Below are positions 27,606 through 36,500 of a stretch of 54,575 nucleotides of DNA, one piece after another (position 1 is the first letter of the stretch; every line of letters begins with the position of its first letter). The stretch spans positions 1-54,575 of IMG/VR virus record IMGVR_UViG_3300017742_002321; one strand, written 5' to 3'. A program made the translations under genes and the position numbers. Below the pieces are notes generated by a model. The model searched no databases and had not been told where the DNA came from. It saw nothing but the letters and a program-made list of their open reading frames with translations. The stretch is from a virus.

Positions 27606-28741
27606 TTGCTGTTCTCTATAATCTGTGTTGTTGAATATCCATCCACTGTAGGTATAATATGTACATCAGCTAAATTATGTCCTACTACGGTTTCAACAGT
27701 ATAGTCACCACCTTTTACAATTAAGTTAGGTGCTATATGTTTAATTAACTCATAAGGAGTATCTTGTTCAAAAACGTGAACTTCGTCTACCCATGGTAAT
27801 ATAGATATTTGTTCAACACGTTTTTTTATGTTGTTTACTGGGCGATTATTGCCCTTTAGACGTTTTACACTTGCATCTGAGTTTATACCCACAACAAGTC
27901 TATCGCCTAAACTACGTGCTTCTTTTAGTAAATTAAAATGTCCTGTGTGCATAATATCAAACACACCATTTGTAAAAATTACACGCTCTTCAATATCATT
28001 GTGCGCTAGTGTATATGTGCCTACGTGCTGTACTGCACATCTAGAACCTTTTATAGCAATCTCTAAACATTTCATATAATCATAACTTTTAGTTAAGCCA
28101 TATACAAATGCTGCTAAGAAACAATCGCCTGCTCCTGTAACATCTGATACTTCTACTTGTGCAACAGGAAGATTATAATCAACATCGTCTATACAAGCAA
28201 CTACATTATCACTGGCATTAGTAGTAATGATATTGCCATTCCAATCACTAAATCCAAACTTAGTAAATTCACTATTATTAGGTTTTACTAACCATGCGTT
28301 TTTGTACTGAGTTGCATGTTCTTTAGGGTCTACAATAATTTTACAACCAAATTTATTAATATGTTCTATAATTTTTAAAGATTCATCTAGAACACCTTTG
28401 TTATAATCACTTAGTACTACATAATCATACTTAGAAAAATCACTACATAATACTTCATCTAAAACTACGTTTGAATTTGCATGTTTATCGTTGTCTATAC
28501 GGGTTATGTAATGACCGTCACATATTATACGTGTCTTAATACTACGTGGTTGATTTGTTTTAAATAATGTAACATCAACTCCTAAACTTTTAAGATTCTC
28601 ATATACAAGTCCTGCCCCTCCAAGTGTTTCAACTTCGCTCTTGTATGTAATTACAGGAACGGGGGCTTCGGGACTAATGCGTGAACTAGTACCGTAGATA
28701 TACTTGTCGATGATTATGTCACCAAGAACTAATACTTTCAT
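27602..28741 (-). CDS. hldE: Bifunctional heptose-7-phosphate kinase / heptose-1-phosphate adenylyltransferase
   Basis: A 379-residue two-domain protein, about 100 residues shorter than E. coli HldE (477), mainly in the kinase. The ribokinase-like domain begins VLVLGDIIIDKYIYG, has ISPEAPVPV at 22-30, GGAG at 41-44 and DVTGAGDCF at 200-208. The nucleotidyltransferase domain starts at about residue 252 with VIFTNGVFDIMHTGHFNLL (HTGH at 265-268) and has VKGGDYTVE near 342-350. It would phosphorylate heptose 7-phosphate at C1 and later load the 1-phosphate onto AMP. A perfect sigma70-type promoter ends so close to the ATG that the mRNA may be leaderless. It heads the overlapping heptose operon. 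Confidence 0.9.
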   Translation of the reverse strand: MKVLVLGDIIIDKYIYGTSSRISPEAPVPVITYKSEVETLGGAGLVYENLKSLGVDVTLFKTNQPRSIKTRIICDGHYITRIDNDKHANSNVVLDEVLCSDFSKYDYVVLSDYNKGVLDESLKIIEHINKFGCKIIVDPKEHATQYKNAWLVKPNNSEFTKFGFSDWNGNIITTNASDNVVACIDDVDYNLPVAQVEVSDVTGAGDCFLAAFVYGLTKSYDYMKCLEIAIKGSRCAVQHVGTYTLAHNDIEERVIFTNGVFDIMHTGHFNLLKEARSLGDRLVVGINSDASVKRLKGNNRPVNNIKKRVEQISILPWVDEVHVFEQDTPYELIKHIAPNLIVKGGDYTVETVVGHNLADVHIIPTVDGYSTTQIIENSK

Positions 28742-28747
28742 CTTTAT

Positions 28748-28776
28748 ATTATACTACGTTTGATGCGATATGTCAA
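28748..28776 (-). promoter_or_regulatory. Perfect sigma70 promoter for the hldE operon
   Basis: On the minus strand TTGACA (28776-28771), 17 bases, then TATAAT (28753-28748): both hexamers and the spacing match the bacterial consensus exactly. The -35 and spacer lie within the 3' end of the Nudix gene. The expected first transcribed base is the A of the hldE ATG at 28741. Confidence 0.8.
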
Positions 28777-29239
28777 GTAAATTTATGGTTTGGAATACAG
28801 TTTCTAATTTATTTAAATTTACTTTACTTTGTAATGTATTGCGTAAACCAAAATGTAATGGTTTTGGCCATTTGGTAAATGCACTCCATGCATAACCGTC
28901 ATGTTCGTTATTAAGGGTAGGTATAAATTCAGATTGGACAACGCAAAGATATGTGTGGAAATAAAATTTACTATCTGCACTTATAAAACTTTCTAAAGGC
29001 AAAGTTTTTTTAATGTCTGGCAAAAAGCCAATTTCTTCTTCTATCTCTCTTGTTAAACCTTCGAATGGTGTTTCTAATCCTTCATTTGTGCCGCCAACTA
29101 GCCCCCACATGTTATTACGTTTGCCGTTTGCTCTATGTAAAAAAAGAAATCTATTTGTATCTAAAGTATAGAATAGTGCTCCACTACATGTAATCATATC
29201 TGTCATACATATAATTAGCCCGTTAGTGATATTCTCCAT
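28754..29239 (-). CDS. Nudix hydrolase
   Basis: A 161-residue protein with a complete Nudix box, G-x5-E-x7-RE-I-x-EE-x-G, around residues 50-72 (GTNEGLETPFEGL, then TREIEEEIGF). Nudix enzymes hydrolyse nucleoside diphosphates linked to another group, with a divalent metal. NMWGLVGG before the box is typical of the MutT/Nudix fold. The substrate is unknown; a role in nucleotide pool cleaning or sugar-nucleotide turnover would fit. The start at 29239 lies 25 bases inside the end of the gp15 gene and has no clear ribosome site, so M12 at 29206 or M15 are alternatives. It carries the hldE promoter in its 3' end. Confidence 0.85.
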   Translation of the reverse strand: MENITNGLIICMTDMITCSGALFYTLDTNRFLFLHRANGKRNNMWGLVGGTNEGLETPFEGLTREIEEEIGFLPDIKKTLPLESFISADSKFYFHTYLCVVQSEFIPTLNNEHDGYAWSAFTKWPKPLHFGLRNTLQSKVNLNKLETVFQTINLLDISHQT

Positions 29240-30624
29240 GTACCAATTGGATACTCGCCATCTATACTAAGTAGCCATTCGTTATCTCTAAATCTGTATT
29301 GAACGCTTGTGTTTAAATTAGTTGTGTAAGTTGTAGATGTAGCAGTACTAGAATCAAACACAATATTCCATTTGTTTCCATCCCACTCAATTATATCATT
29401 TGCGCTTGCAACTAAGTTAGTATTATCAGCATTTTTCCAAGCCGATGCTCCTGATCCAGTAGTTTGATCACCAATACTTTCTAATAGTAATAACCTTAAA
29501 CCTGAAGATTTTATCGAAGACGGATTAAAGTTAGTTGGATTTATAATGTAATCTATGGTAGTTCTACCATCTATAATAGTGTCACTTGGAAAACTATCCA
29601 TGTCCCAATTTATTTCTAGTTTACCTTCGTCAAACGGATTATGTACAAACGTGCCTGTAATTGTATTACTATTTTCATTATTGTTTACATATATTCTACT
29701 AACGTCTGCCATATATGTTCCTGGAAGTGCTTCAAATATTTCATTCCAACTCTTCATTCCAACAACACCGTTATTAATTAATTGCGCACACGATGTTTCT
29801 AGGTATAAACCGTATTGTTTATAGTTTACGTTTGCTAGTTCCTTTGCTACAGCAGTTTGTGCTTTACGATTTTTATCGCCTCCTGTGAGTCCTGATAAGA
29901 AGTCAGTGCCTGCATTTGTAATAGGCCCACTTACACCATCTTCGATAGTACCTCTAGTTTCGTCAAACATGCTTGTTATAATATTGGTAATAACCCCCAT
30001 TTTCTTAACTTTAGTCGGAGGACTAATGTATATTGGGATACTAAAAGTAAGTGTAGCAATATCAATTTCACTATCAACTCCTACAGGTACACTTCTATTT
30101 GACCATTGTACGTTTTCTAAATTTACAACAGTAATACTTGTCCAGTCAATAAAATTATCTGTAGTTTGCATTTCTAAACTTGGATTAAACAACACAAGTA
30201 TTTGTTCAAGTAGTTGTAATTTTTGATCAGTATTTGTAGCCCATATATCAGCATTTACTCTCATCATATACGGAGTTGGTATTAATCGTTCTACCGTATA
30301 ATTCTTTCCTTGATAGTTTAAATATTCGTCAGTCGTTTCGTCATATGCTCGTTCACGTATGTTTACTGATCTAGTATATGTTGCATCAGTTAATCTATCT
30401 CTATCTAATTCCAGCCCAGTAAGATACACTGCGATACGCGGCGCACTAGGAATTTTGTTTTCTGAATTTTCTCTAATAATATTTGCAACTTGTCTTGATA
30501 AATCGCCGTATGTTACAGGCACTTCTTTAGTTTTACCTTTACCATCCTTAACTGGAAAGTTGCTTAAAATACGCATCATTTGTGTTGTGTATCTTCTTAT
30601 TTGTCCGTCATAAAAATGTAACAT
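29215..30624 (-). CDS. gp15: Tail terminator / proximal sheath stabiliser, gp15-like
   Basis: A 469-residue protein. Its N-terminus, FYDGQIRRYTTQMMRILSNF, followed by VPVTYGDLSRQ, matches the start of T4 gp15 (FY-x3-FRRY, LFSN, VPITY). LLEQILVLFNPSLEMQTT and FSIPIYISPPTKVKK match later gp15 segments. gp15 caps the tail after sheath polymerisation and joins the neck. T4 gp15 has 272 residues, so this one has a C-terminal extension of about 200 residues with beta-rich, Asn-rich sequence. The start overlaps the gp14 stop by one base (TAATG on the minus strand). Both lie opposite in strand to gp13 and gp18. Confidence 0.8.
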   Translation of the reverse strand: MLHFYDGQIRRYTTQMMRILSNFPVKDGKGKTKEVPVTYGDLSRQVANIIRENSENKIPSAPRIAVYLTGLELDRDRLTDATYTRSVNIRERAYDETTDEYLNYQGKNYTVERLIPTPYMMRVNADIWATNTDQKLQLLEQILVLFNPSLEMQTTDNFIDWTSITVVNLENVQWSNRSVPVGVDSEIDIATLTFSIPIYISPPTKVKKMGVITNIITSMFDETRGTIEDGVSGPITNAGTDFLSGLTGGDKNRKAQTAVAKELANVNYKQYGLYLETSCAQLINNGVVGMKSWNEIFEALPGTYMADVSRIYVNNNENSNTITGTFVHNPFDEGKLEINWDMDSFPSDTIIDGRTTIDYIINPTNFNPSSIKSSGLRLLLLESIGDQTTGSGASAWKNADNTNLVASANDIIEWDGNKWNIVFDSSTATSTTYTTNLNTSVQYRFRDNEWLLSIDGEYPIGTWRISLTG

Positions 30625-31793
30625 TAGTTATCTGCCTCTGGTGTACGTGGGCGCAATGCTTTAGATAAGCTTTGTCTTTCTTCTACAACTTCACCGTCTA
30701 TGTTATTTGTATTAGTATTATTAATAAATTCTGTTTTATACGTTTGACGTTGTAGTGTATTACTTAGAGTCATTCTAATATCATCTTCTACTTTAACCCA
30801 TCTTATACCGTCATATTTAAACATTCTATTTGGTAGGAAATCTGTACGTAAAAAATAATCACCTTCTTGATGATCTACAGGAAACTTAATACCAAAACCA
30901 AAAGGTGCTCCGTTTGGCGCATTGTCTCCTTGACCTACTAGATATCCTGTATACCCGGATCTATCAGGTCTATCAGTAACTTCGTCTGCATTTGTATTAA
31001 CATTTGATGCATCGATATCGCCTTGGTCAGCAGTACGCAATGCAACACTTCCGTCCTCGTTTGTTGCTAAAGAATAATAATGACTAATATCAAAGCCGCT
31101 TTTAGGAGCATCAGCTTCTGCTTGTGCAACTACTGCATTTGAAATTTGCATTTCTTTTTCGTATGTTGATAATAAATCGCGTAATGTATTATCACTACCT
31201 TCTTCTGCAGGTAAATCTAATATTTCTGCAAATTCTTGCGAGTCTACTATTTGCTTTAATTTCAGTCTATATAAATGTGGATACCAAGTTTGTGAAAATC
31301 CTTCTGCTGCACGATTAACATCGTCTACCACATAAAATCTTTTTAATGCAAAAGCAGCATCATTAAGAGCGTATTCATCTTTTAAATGCGGTAATTCAAT
31401 TACATCACCGCTCATAATTTTTCTGCCAAGTGTTTTTACACTACTGTTAATATGTATGGTCATAAACAATGTGTCATTGCTAAGAAACATACCAAACTGG
31501 CTTAAATCAAAATCTATATCTTGTACATTATATATTGCTCGCATTGTATAAATGTCAGGATCATATTTCCTGTCACGATTTTCTAAGAACAATAAATCTT
31601 GAATATTAGTTTCTGCAACAGCATCATATTCTGGCTGTGTAGCACTTCTGTCGTCATCTGACGGCACTTCAGTACCTAAGTATTTGTGTATGTTAATATC
31701 AGTTCCGCCAACAGTAAACATCTCTTGGATTTGTTTATCTAAGAAGTTGTAATCGTTTCCGCGTTCTGGTTTATATAAAGATATTCTCGGCAT
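30624..31793 (-). CDS. gp14: Neck protein gp14-like
   Basis: A 389-residue protein starting MPRISLYKPERGNDYNFLDK, with LGRKIMSGDVIELPHLKDEY and ALKRFYVVDDVNRAAEGFS, typical of gp14 neck proteins of T4-like cyanophages. gp13 and gp14 form the collar that joins the head to the tail. It is longer than T4 gp14 (256 residues), mainly through a region at about 220-330. It faces gp13 across a 38-base gap that holds a palindromic late promoter. No ribosome site precedes the ATG, and the predicted transcription start coincides with the ATG, so the message may be leaderless. Confidence 0.8.
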   Translation of the reverse strand: MPRISLYKPERGNDYNFLDKQIQEMFTVGGTDINIHKYLGTEVPSDDDRSATQPEYDAVAETNIQDLLFLENRDRKYDPDIYTMRAIYNVQDIDFDLSQFGMFLSNDTLFMTIHINSSVKTLGRKIMSGDVIELPHLKDEYALNDAAFALKRFYVVDDVNRAAEGFSQTWYPHLYRLKLKQIVDSQEFAEILDLPAEEGSDNTLRDLLSTYEKEMQISNAVVAQAEADAPKSGFDISHYYSLATNEDGSVALRTADQGDIDASNVNTNADEVTDRPDRSGYTGYLVGQGDNAPNGAPFGFGIKFPVDHQEGDYFLRTDFLPNRMFKYDGIRWVKVEDDIRMTLSNTLQRQTYKTEFINNTNTNNIDGEVVEERQSLSKALRPRTPEADN

Positions 31794-31798
31794 ATATA

Positions 31799-31814
31799 TA
31801 TTTATCGATAAATA
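31799..31814. promoter_or_regulatory. Palindromic bidirectional late promoter
   Basis: TATTTATCGATAAATA is a perfect 16-base palindrome, giving back-to-back GATAAATA boxes on the two strands. The right-hand box would serve gp13 (ATG at 31832, GGAG at 31821). The left-hand box ends six bases from the gp14 ATG at 31793. Confidence 0.7.
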
Positions 31815-31831
31815 CTATACGGAGAACTTGT

Positions 31832-32590
31832 ATGGCAGAACTAGCAACACAAAAACAAGAAGTATATGATTATGTAAACACATTCCTTGGCGGAGGAATG
31901 ATTGATGTTGAACTTGATCCAATACATTATAAAACTGCATTAGATAAGGCACTTTCTAGGTTTAGACAACGTAGTGATAACAGTGTTGAAGAATCGTATA
32001 TGTTTTTAACAACGGTAGTAGACCAAAACGAATATATATTACCTAACGAAGTTATGGAAATTCGTAAGTTATTCCGTAGAAGTATAGGTTCTAGATCAGG
32101 CGGTGGAGATGGTGGCAGTTTATTTGAACCGTTTAATTTAGCATATACAAACACTTATTTGTTATCTGGTTCTAAAATGGGCGGCCTAGCAACTTACGAT
32201 ATGTTTTCACAGCATCAAGAACTTGTTGGCAGAATGTTCGGCAGTTTTATTGAATTTAAATGGAACCCAACGAGCAAAAAATTAACATTATTACAACGTC
32301 CAAGAGCTGAAGAGGAAATATTATTGTATGCATACAATTATCGTCCCGATAACGAGCTATTAAACGACTACTTAGCATCACAATGGATTAAAGACTATAC
32401 ACTAGCAGCTTGCAAATATATGTTAGGGGAAGCACGTTCAAAGTTTGCAACTATTGCAGGCCCACAAGGTGGATCAACTCTTAATGGCGATACATTAAAA
32501 GCAGAAGCGCAACAAGAAATGGACAAGTTAGAACAAGAAGTATCACTAGCTGTACCAGGCGGCGTTGGCTATAGTTTTGTAATTGGTTAA
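31832..32590 (+). CDS. gp13: Neck protein gp13-like
   Basis: A 252-residue protein resembling T4 gp13 (309 residues). Recognisable parts are the N-terminal helix TQKQEVYDYVNTFLGGGMID, HYKTALDKALSRFRQRSDNS, EVMEIRKLFRR, FEFKWNPTSKKLTLLQRP-like sequence at about 145-165 and the late helical part ending in AQQEMDKLEQEV. gp13 binds the portal after packaging and, with gp14, forms the neck. A GGAG site lies seven bases before the ATG. In T4 genes 13, 14 and 15 lie head to tail, whereas here gp13 diverges from gp14-gp15. Confidence 0.85.
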   Translation: MAELATQKQEVYDYVNTFLGGGMIDVELDPIHYKTALDKALSRFRQRSDNSVEESYMFLTTVVDQNEYILPNEVMEIRKLFRRSIGSRSGGGDGGSLFEPFNLAYTNTYLLSGSKMGGLATYDMFSQHQELVGRMFGSFIEFKWNPTSKKLTLLQRPRAEEEILLYAYNYRPDNELLNDYLASQWIKDYTLAACKYMLGEARSKFATIAGPQGGSTLNGDTLKAEAQQEMDKLEQEVSLAVPGGVGYSFVIG

Positions 32591-32597
32591 AAAACAC

Positions 32598-32626
32598 TTG
32601 ACAACTTCTTAAAACTAAGCTATACT
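32598..32626 (+). promoter_or_regulatory. Sigma70-type promoter for the dNMP kinase gene
   Basis: TTGACA (32598-32603), 17 bases, TATACT (32621-32626): perfect -35 and spacing, one mismatch in -10. Transcription would start near 32633, just before AAGGAG at 32641. Confidence 0.75.
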
Positions 32627-32652
32627 ACACAGTATACTTTAAGGAGAATCCT

Positions 32653-33198
32653 TTGCTACCCAAACTATTAATTGTAGGACACGGCAGACACGGTAAAGAC
32701 ACTGTTTGCGAATTACTTGAAAATTACAATTATTCTTTTCAATCTAGTAGTAAGTTCTGTTCTGAACTTTTTATCTTTAATGATCTTAAAGATCAATACA
32801 ATTATAAAGATGAAGAAGCATGTTATGCTGACAGGCATAATCATCGAACAGAATGGTATAATATGATTCATAACTATTGCAAAGATGATTTAGCTAAATT
32901 AGGGCGTAACTTATTTGCTAAACACGATATATACTGCGGCCTGCGTAACAAGCGTGAATTCTTTGCTATGCAAAATGAAGAACTATTCGACTATGCAATT
33001 TGGGTTGATAGGACAGATCATTTGCCCTCTGAAGATTCTAGTTCAATGAGTATTGAACAGTGGATGTGTGACTACACTATTGATAATAACGGAGACTTAA
33101 AAAGACTAGAGCAAAACGTAGATATTTTAATTAAGACTATTTTTAAAAATCAGGACGTAAGTCTCCCTGCTTCCAATGAACGCCGTCTTTTTGCATAA
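32653..33198 (+). CDS. Deoxynucleoside monophosphate kinase-like P-loop protein
   Basis: A 181-residue P-loop protein. The phosphate-binding loop GHGRHGKDT is at residues 9-17, of the GKDT type seen in phage dNMP kinases (T4 gene 1 group). DDLAKLGRNLFAKHDIYCGL and an AIWVDRTDHLPSED segment also fit. It would convert dNMPs to dNDPs for phage DNA synthesis. The start is a TTG at 32653, six bases after AAGGAG. It has its own sigma70-like promoter inside a block of late genes. The 3' end overlaps the convergent HNH gene by 56 bases. Confidence 0.72.
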   Translation: MLPKLLIVGHGRHGKDTVCELLENYNYSFQSSSKFCSELFIFNDLKDQYNYKDEEACYADRHNHRTEWYNMIHNYCKDDLAKLGRNLFAKHDIYCGLRNKREFFAMQNEELFDYAIWVDRTDHLPSEDSSSMSIEQWMCDYTIDNNGDLKRLEQNVDILIKTIFKNQDVSLPASNERRLFA

Positions 33199-33478
33199 TG
33201 CGCTGACAGTTAGCACGAATAGTTTTTAGATTATTAGGTCGACAGTTATTTAAATCACCGTCAATATGAAATACATTAAATTGTTCTTCGTGTTTTGATT
33301 TGAACCCGCACTTTTCACATTCAGTTTTCTTTTCATAACCACGTTGTTTCCATTTTGGAATACCGTGCCCTAAACCGTGCTTCAAACAAATCTCACATAG
33401 CTTTCTATAGTAAGTTCTGTTATTCTTTTTATAATTTATAGCGGCCGGTCTTTCACCGCATTGGCATAAAGGTCTCAT
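33143..33478 (-). CDS. HNH endonuclease
   Basis: A 111-residue protein with CQCGERP at the N-terminus, LCEICLKHG, CEKCGFKSKHEEQFNVFHID and DGDLNNCRPNNLKTIRANC, an HNH pattern with zinc-ribbon cysteines like the stand-alone HNH nucleases of T4-like cyanophages. Such nucleases often act as mobile homing elements. It is transcribed against gp13, the kinase and gp18 and overlaps the kinase coding end by 56 bases, which suggests later insertion. A box-like GGTAAATA lies five bases from the ATG on the minus strand. No ribosome site is evident. Confidence 0.8.
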   Translation of the reverse strand: MRPLCQCGERPAAINYKKNNRTYYRKLCEICLKHGLGHGIPKWKQRGYEKKTECEKCGFKSKHEEQFNVFHIDGDLNNCRPNNLKTIRANCQRIMQKDGVHWKQGDLRPDF

Positions 33479-33590
33479 ATTGTATTTACCTCACCTTTTT
33501 TATCCCTTTTTTTAGCTAATTATAGCTATGATTTTGTTCTGGATAGCTAAATACATACAGCGAAACATAATTCCAACAGGAGAACAAAAC

Positions 33591-36500
33591 ATGGCACTAG
33601 TATCACCAGGAGTAGAAGTCAATGTAATTGACGAGAGCTTCTACACACCAGGGGCAGCAGCTACAGTTCCAATGGTATTTGTCACAACAGCGACAAATAA
33701 AACAAAGGCATCTGGCAGCGGCATTGCACAAGGAACATTGGCAGCAAATGCTGGCAAACCATATCTCGTAACAAGTCAAAGAGAATTAGGCGACTTGTTT
33801 GGAGATGCATTATTTGAATCGGATGCAAACGGCAACATGGTTCATGGAGGAGAGCTAAATGAATATGGACTTAATACTGCATACTCATTACTTGGCGTAT
33901 CTAACAGAGCATATGTTGTAAGAGCAGACTTAGATTTATCAGAACTTGCTGCAAGTGCAACTGCACCAGGCGGCGAACCAGCAGACGGTGCTTGGTGGTT
34001 TGATACACTAAACACAAAGTTGGGTATTTTAGAATGGAATGGTGAAGCTATTACAACTAGCGGCGGCCAATCATTTACAGCAGTTACAACAAAAGTAATT
34101 ACTGAAACTACTGACTTAGTTGGAAATGTTGCAACAGGTATTCCAAAAGGATCAGTAGGCGCAATTGGAGACTTTGCTCTTAACGCTGCAGCTGATTCTA
34201 ACAAACTATATTATAAAGCATCAGGTAACGCAACAGGTGTTACTGCAGGCGAATGGGTGACAGTTGGTAGTAATAAATGGATGGCAAGCCATGCAACAGT
34301 CAAAGGTACTTCACGTAATCCAACACTTGTAAACGGTGACGAAATTGTAATTAACACAGTGACAGTGACACTAGCTGGAACTACAATTGCTAATTTAGCA
34401 AGCGATATCAATGGTGCAGGCATTACAGGTGTAAGTGCAGCGGCAGTAGACGGCGTATTAGAAATTTACGGTGATTCGACTGCAACTTCAAACGGTAGCG
34501 ATGCAGACGGAAAGATTGTAGTTGGTGGCGGACAAGGTTCACTTACAGGACTTGCTGACTCAGCAGCTGGCGGCTTAGGAATTGAAAACGGTACGTATAG
34601 TGTACCAAGATTAACTATTGCTCCGCATACAAGTGTACCTACTTATAAAACTGGCGACACAACACCAGCACCAACCGGTAGCTTATGGATTAAAACTACA
34701 GTACCAAACGGTGGCGCTAACTGGAGAGTCAAGCAATATAGCACAGATACACAACTTTGGAATAATGTTAATGCTCCGTTATATACGAGCAACCAATCTG
34801 CGCTAATGGCATTAGATAAAACAGGTGGCGGCGAAAATTTACTTGCAGACGATTTATACATAAGAGTAAATATTGATGAGGAAACACCAACTGTAGCAAA
34901 CTATAAAATTCATTATAGAGCCGCAGTAGGCGCTACTTCAATTGTATCTGACAAAATTGTTTCACAATTAACAGCTGGCACAAAAGCATTTACAATTGCT
35001 GAAACAGTAAAAAATTCTGCGACACTTGCAAGTAAAGCTGTAACTAACGTAGTTATTAACGGCACAACAGCAGATGCAGATACTATCGCAGGCGCTATTA
35101 ACGCTGCTAACTTTACAAACGTTGTATCGTATGTAAACGCACAAAACAGAGTTGTTATTGAGCACAAGTTAGGCGGAGATTTCCGTATTATAGATACAGA
35201 TGGTCTTTTAAATGAAATGGGATTTGCTGGTCTGACTGCTAACGAAAGCAATAGAGATCTTGCTACAGCAAACTTATATGTTGCACCAACAGGCGATGCT
35301 ACGCATAGTTTAGTTGCTTCTAACTGGAAGCCATTAACATACACTGCATCACCAGCAGAGCCATTAGCACTTACATCAGATGGACAGCGTTGGTATAGCT
35401 CAACAGTTGACGATGTTGATATTATGATTCACAATGGTACTACATGGGTAGGTTATCAAAACTACAATGCAGACTATGCAGACACAGACCCAAGTGGTCC
35501 AATTGTAAGTGCATCTAAGCCAACAAAACAGTCAGATACAACACCGTTAGTAGATGGAGACATATGGGTTAGCACAGCTGACTTAGAAAACTATCCGCTA
35601 GTGTATCGTTATAATGGCACATCAACTGACTGGGTATTAGTAGATAAGTCAGACCAAACTACTGAAGCAGGTATGCTATTTGCAGACGCACGTTGGTCTA
35701 CAAGCGGCGGAAGCGCAGCAGGCCCATATGCAGCAGCAGCAATTGTTGATTTACTTGATAACGATTACTTAGATCCAGATGCTCCAGATCCTGCACTATA
35801 TCCAAAAGGAATGTTGCTATGGAACACACGCAGAAGCGGATTTAATGTTAAGAAATTTGTATTAAATTCAATTGATGTTGCAGGTTCAAATCAACGTTTT
35901 GAAGTAGATGATCCACAAAGTTCAGATCCAGCAGACGTTATTGATCAACCTATGGGTAGTTACTATCCACATAGATGGGTAACTGACTCAGGAAACAATG
36001 CAGATGGCTCAGGCACATTTGGACGTCATGCACAGCGCAAGAGTGTCGTACAAGCACTACAGGCTATGGTTAACAGCAATCAAGATATACGTGACGAAGA
36101 AAGTCGCCAGTTTAACTTAGTTGCTACGCCAGGATATCCTGAATTGATTGGTGAAATGGTTACACTTAATTATGACAGACGCTTAACTGCTTTTGTTGTA
36201 GGTGATACACCATTACGCTTAACACCAGATGCTACATCATTAAATGAGTGGGCTAATAACGTAAGAGGCGCACTAGAAGATAATGATTTAGGTGGTGTAT
36301 CTAAAGACGAATATTTAGGTATGTACTATCCAGCAGGCTTTTCAAGTGATAACTTTGGAAACAATGTTGTAGTTCCAGCATCACATATGGCACTACGCAC
36401 ACTTGTACTTAATGACCAAGTAGCATTCCCCTGGTTTGCTCCAGCAGGTACAAGACGCGGCGGCGTAACAAATGCTTCAAGTTCAGGTTTTATTAATGCT

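Noticed and set aside
33546-33553. GCTAAATA as the gp18 late box
   Set aside because: Two mismatches at the 5' end of the box. Position fits, but I did not list it as a feature.
33528-33590. Upstream ATG giving gp18 21 extra residues
   Set aside because: No ribosome site; the extra residues are unlike sheath N-termini, and ACAGGAGA precedes the ATG at 33591.
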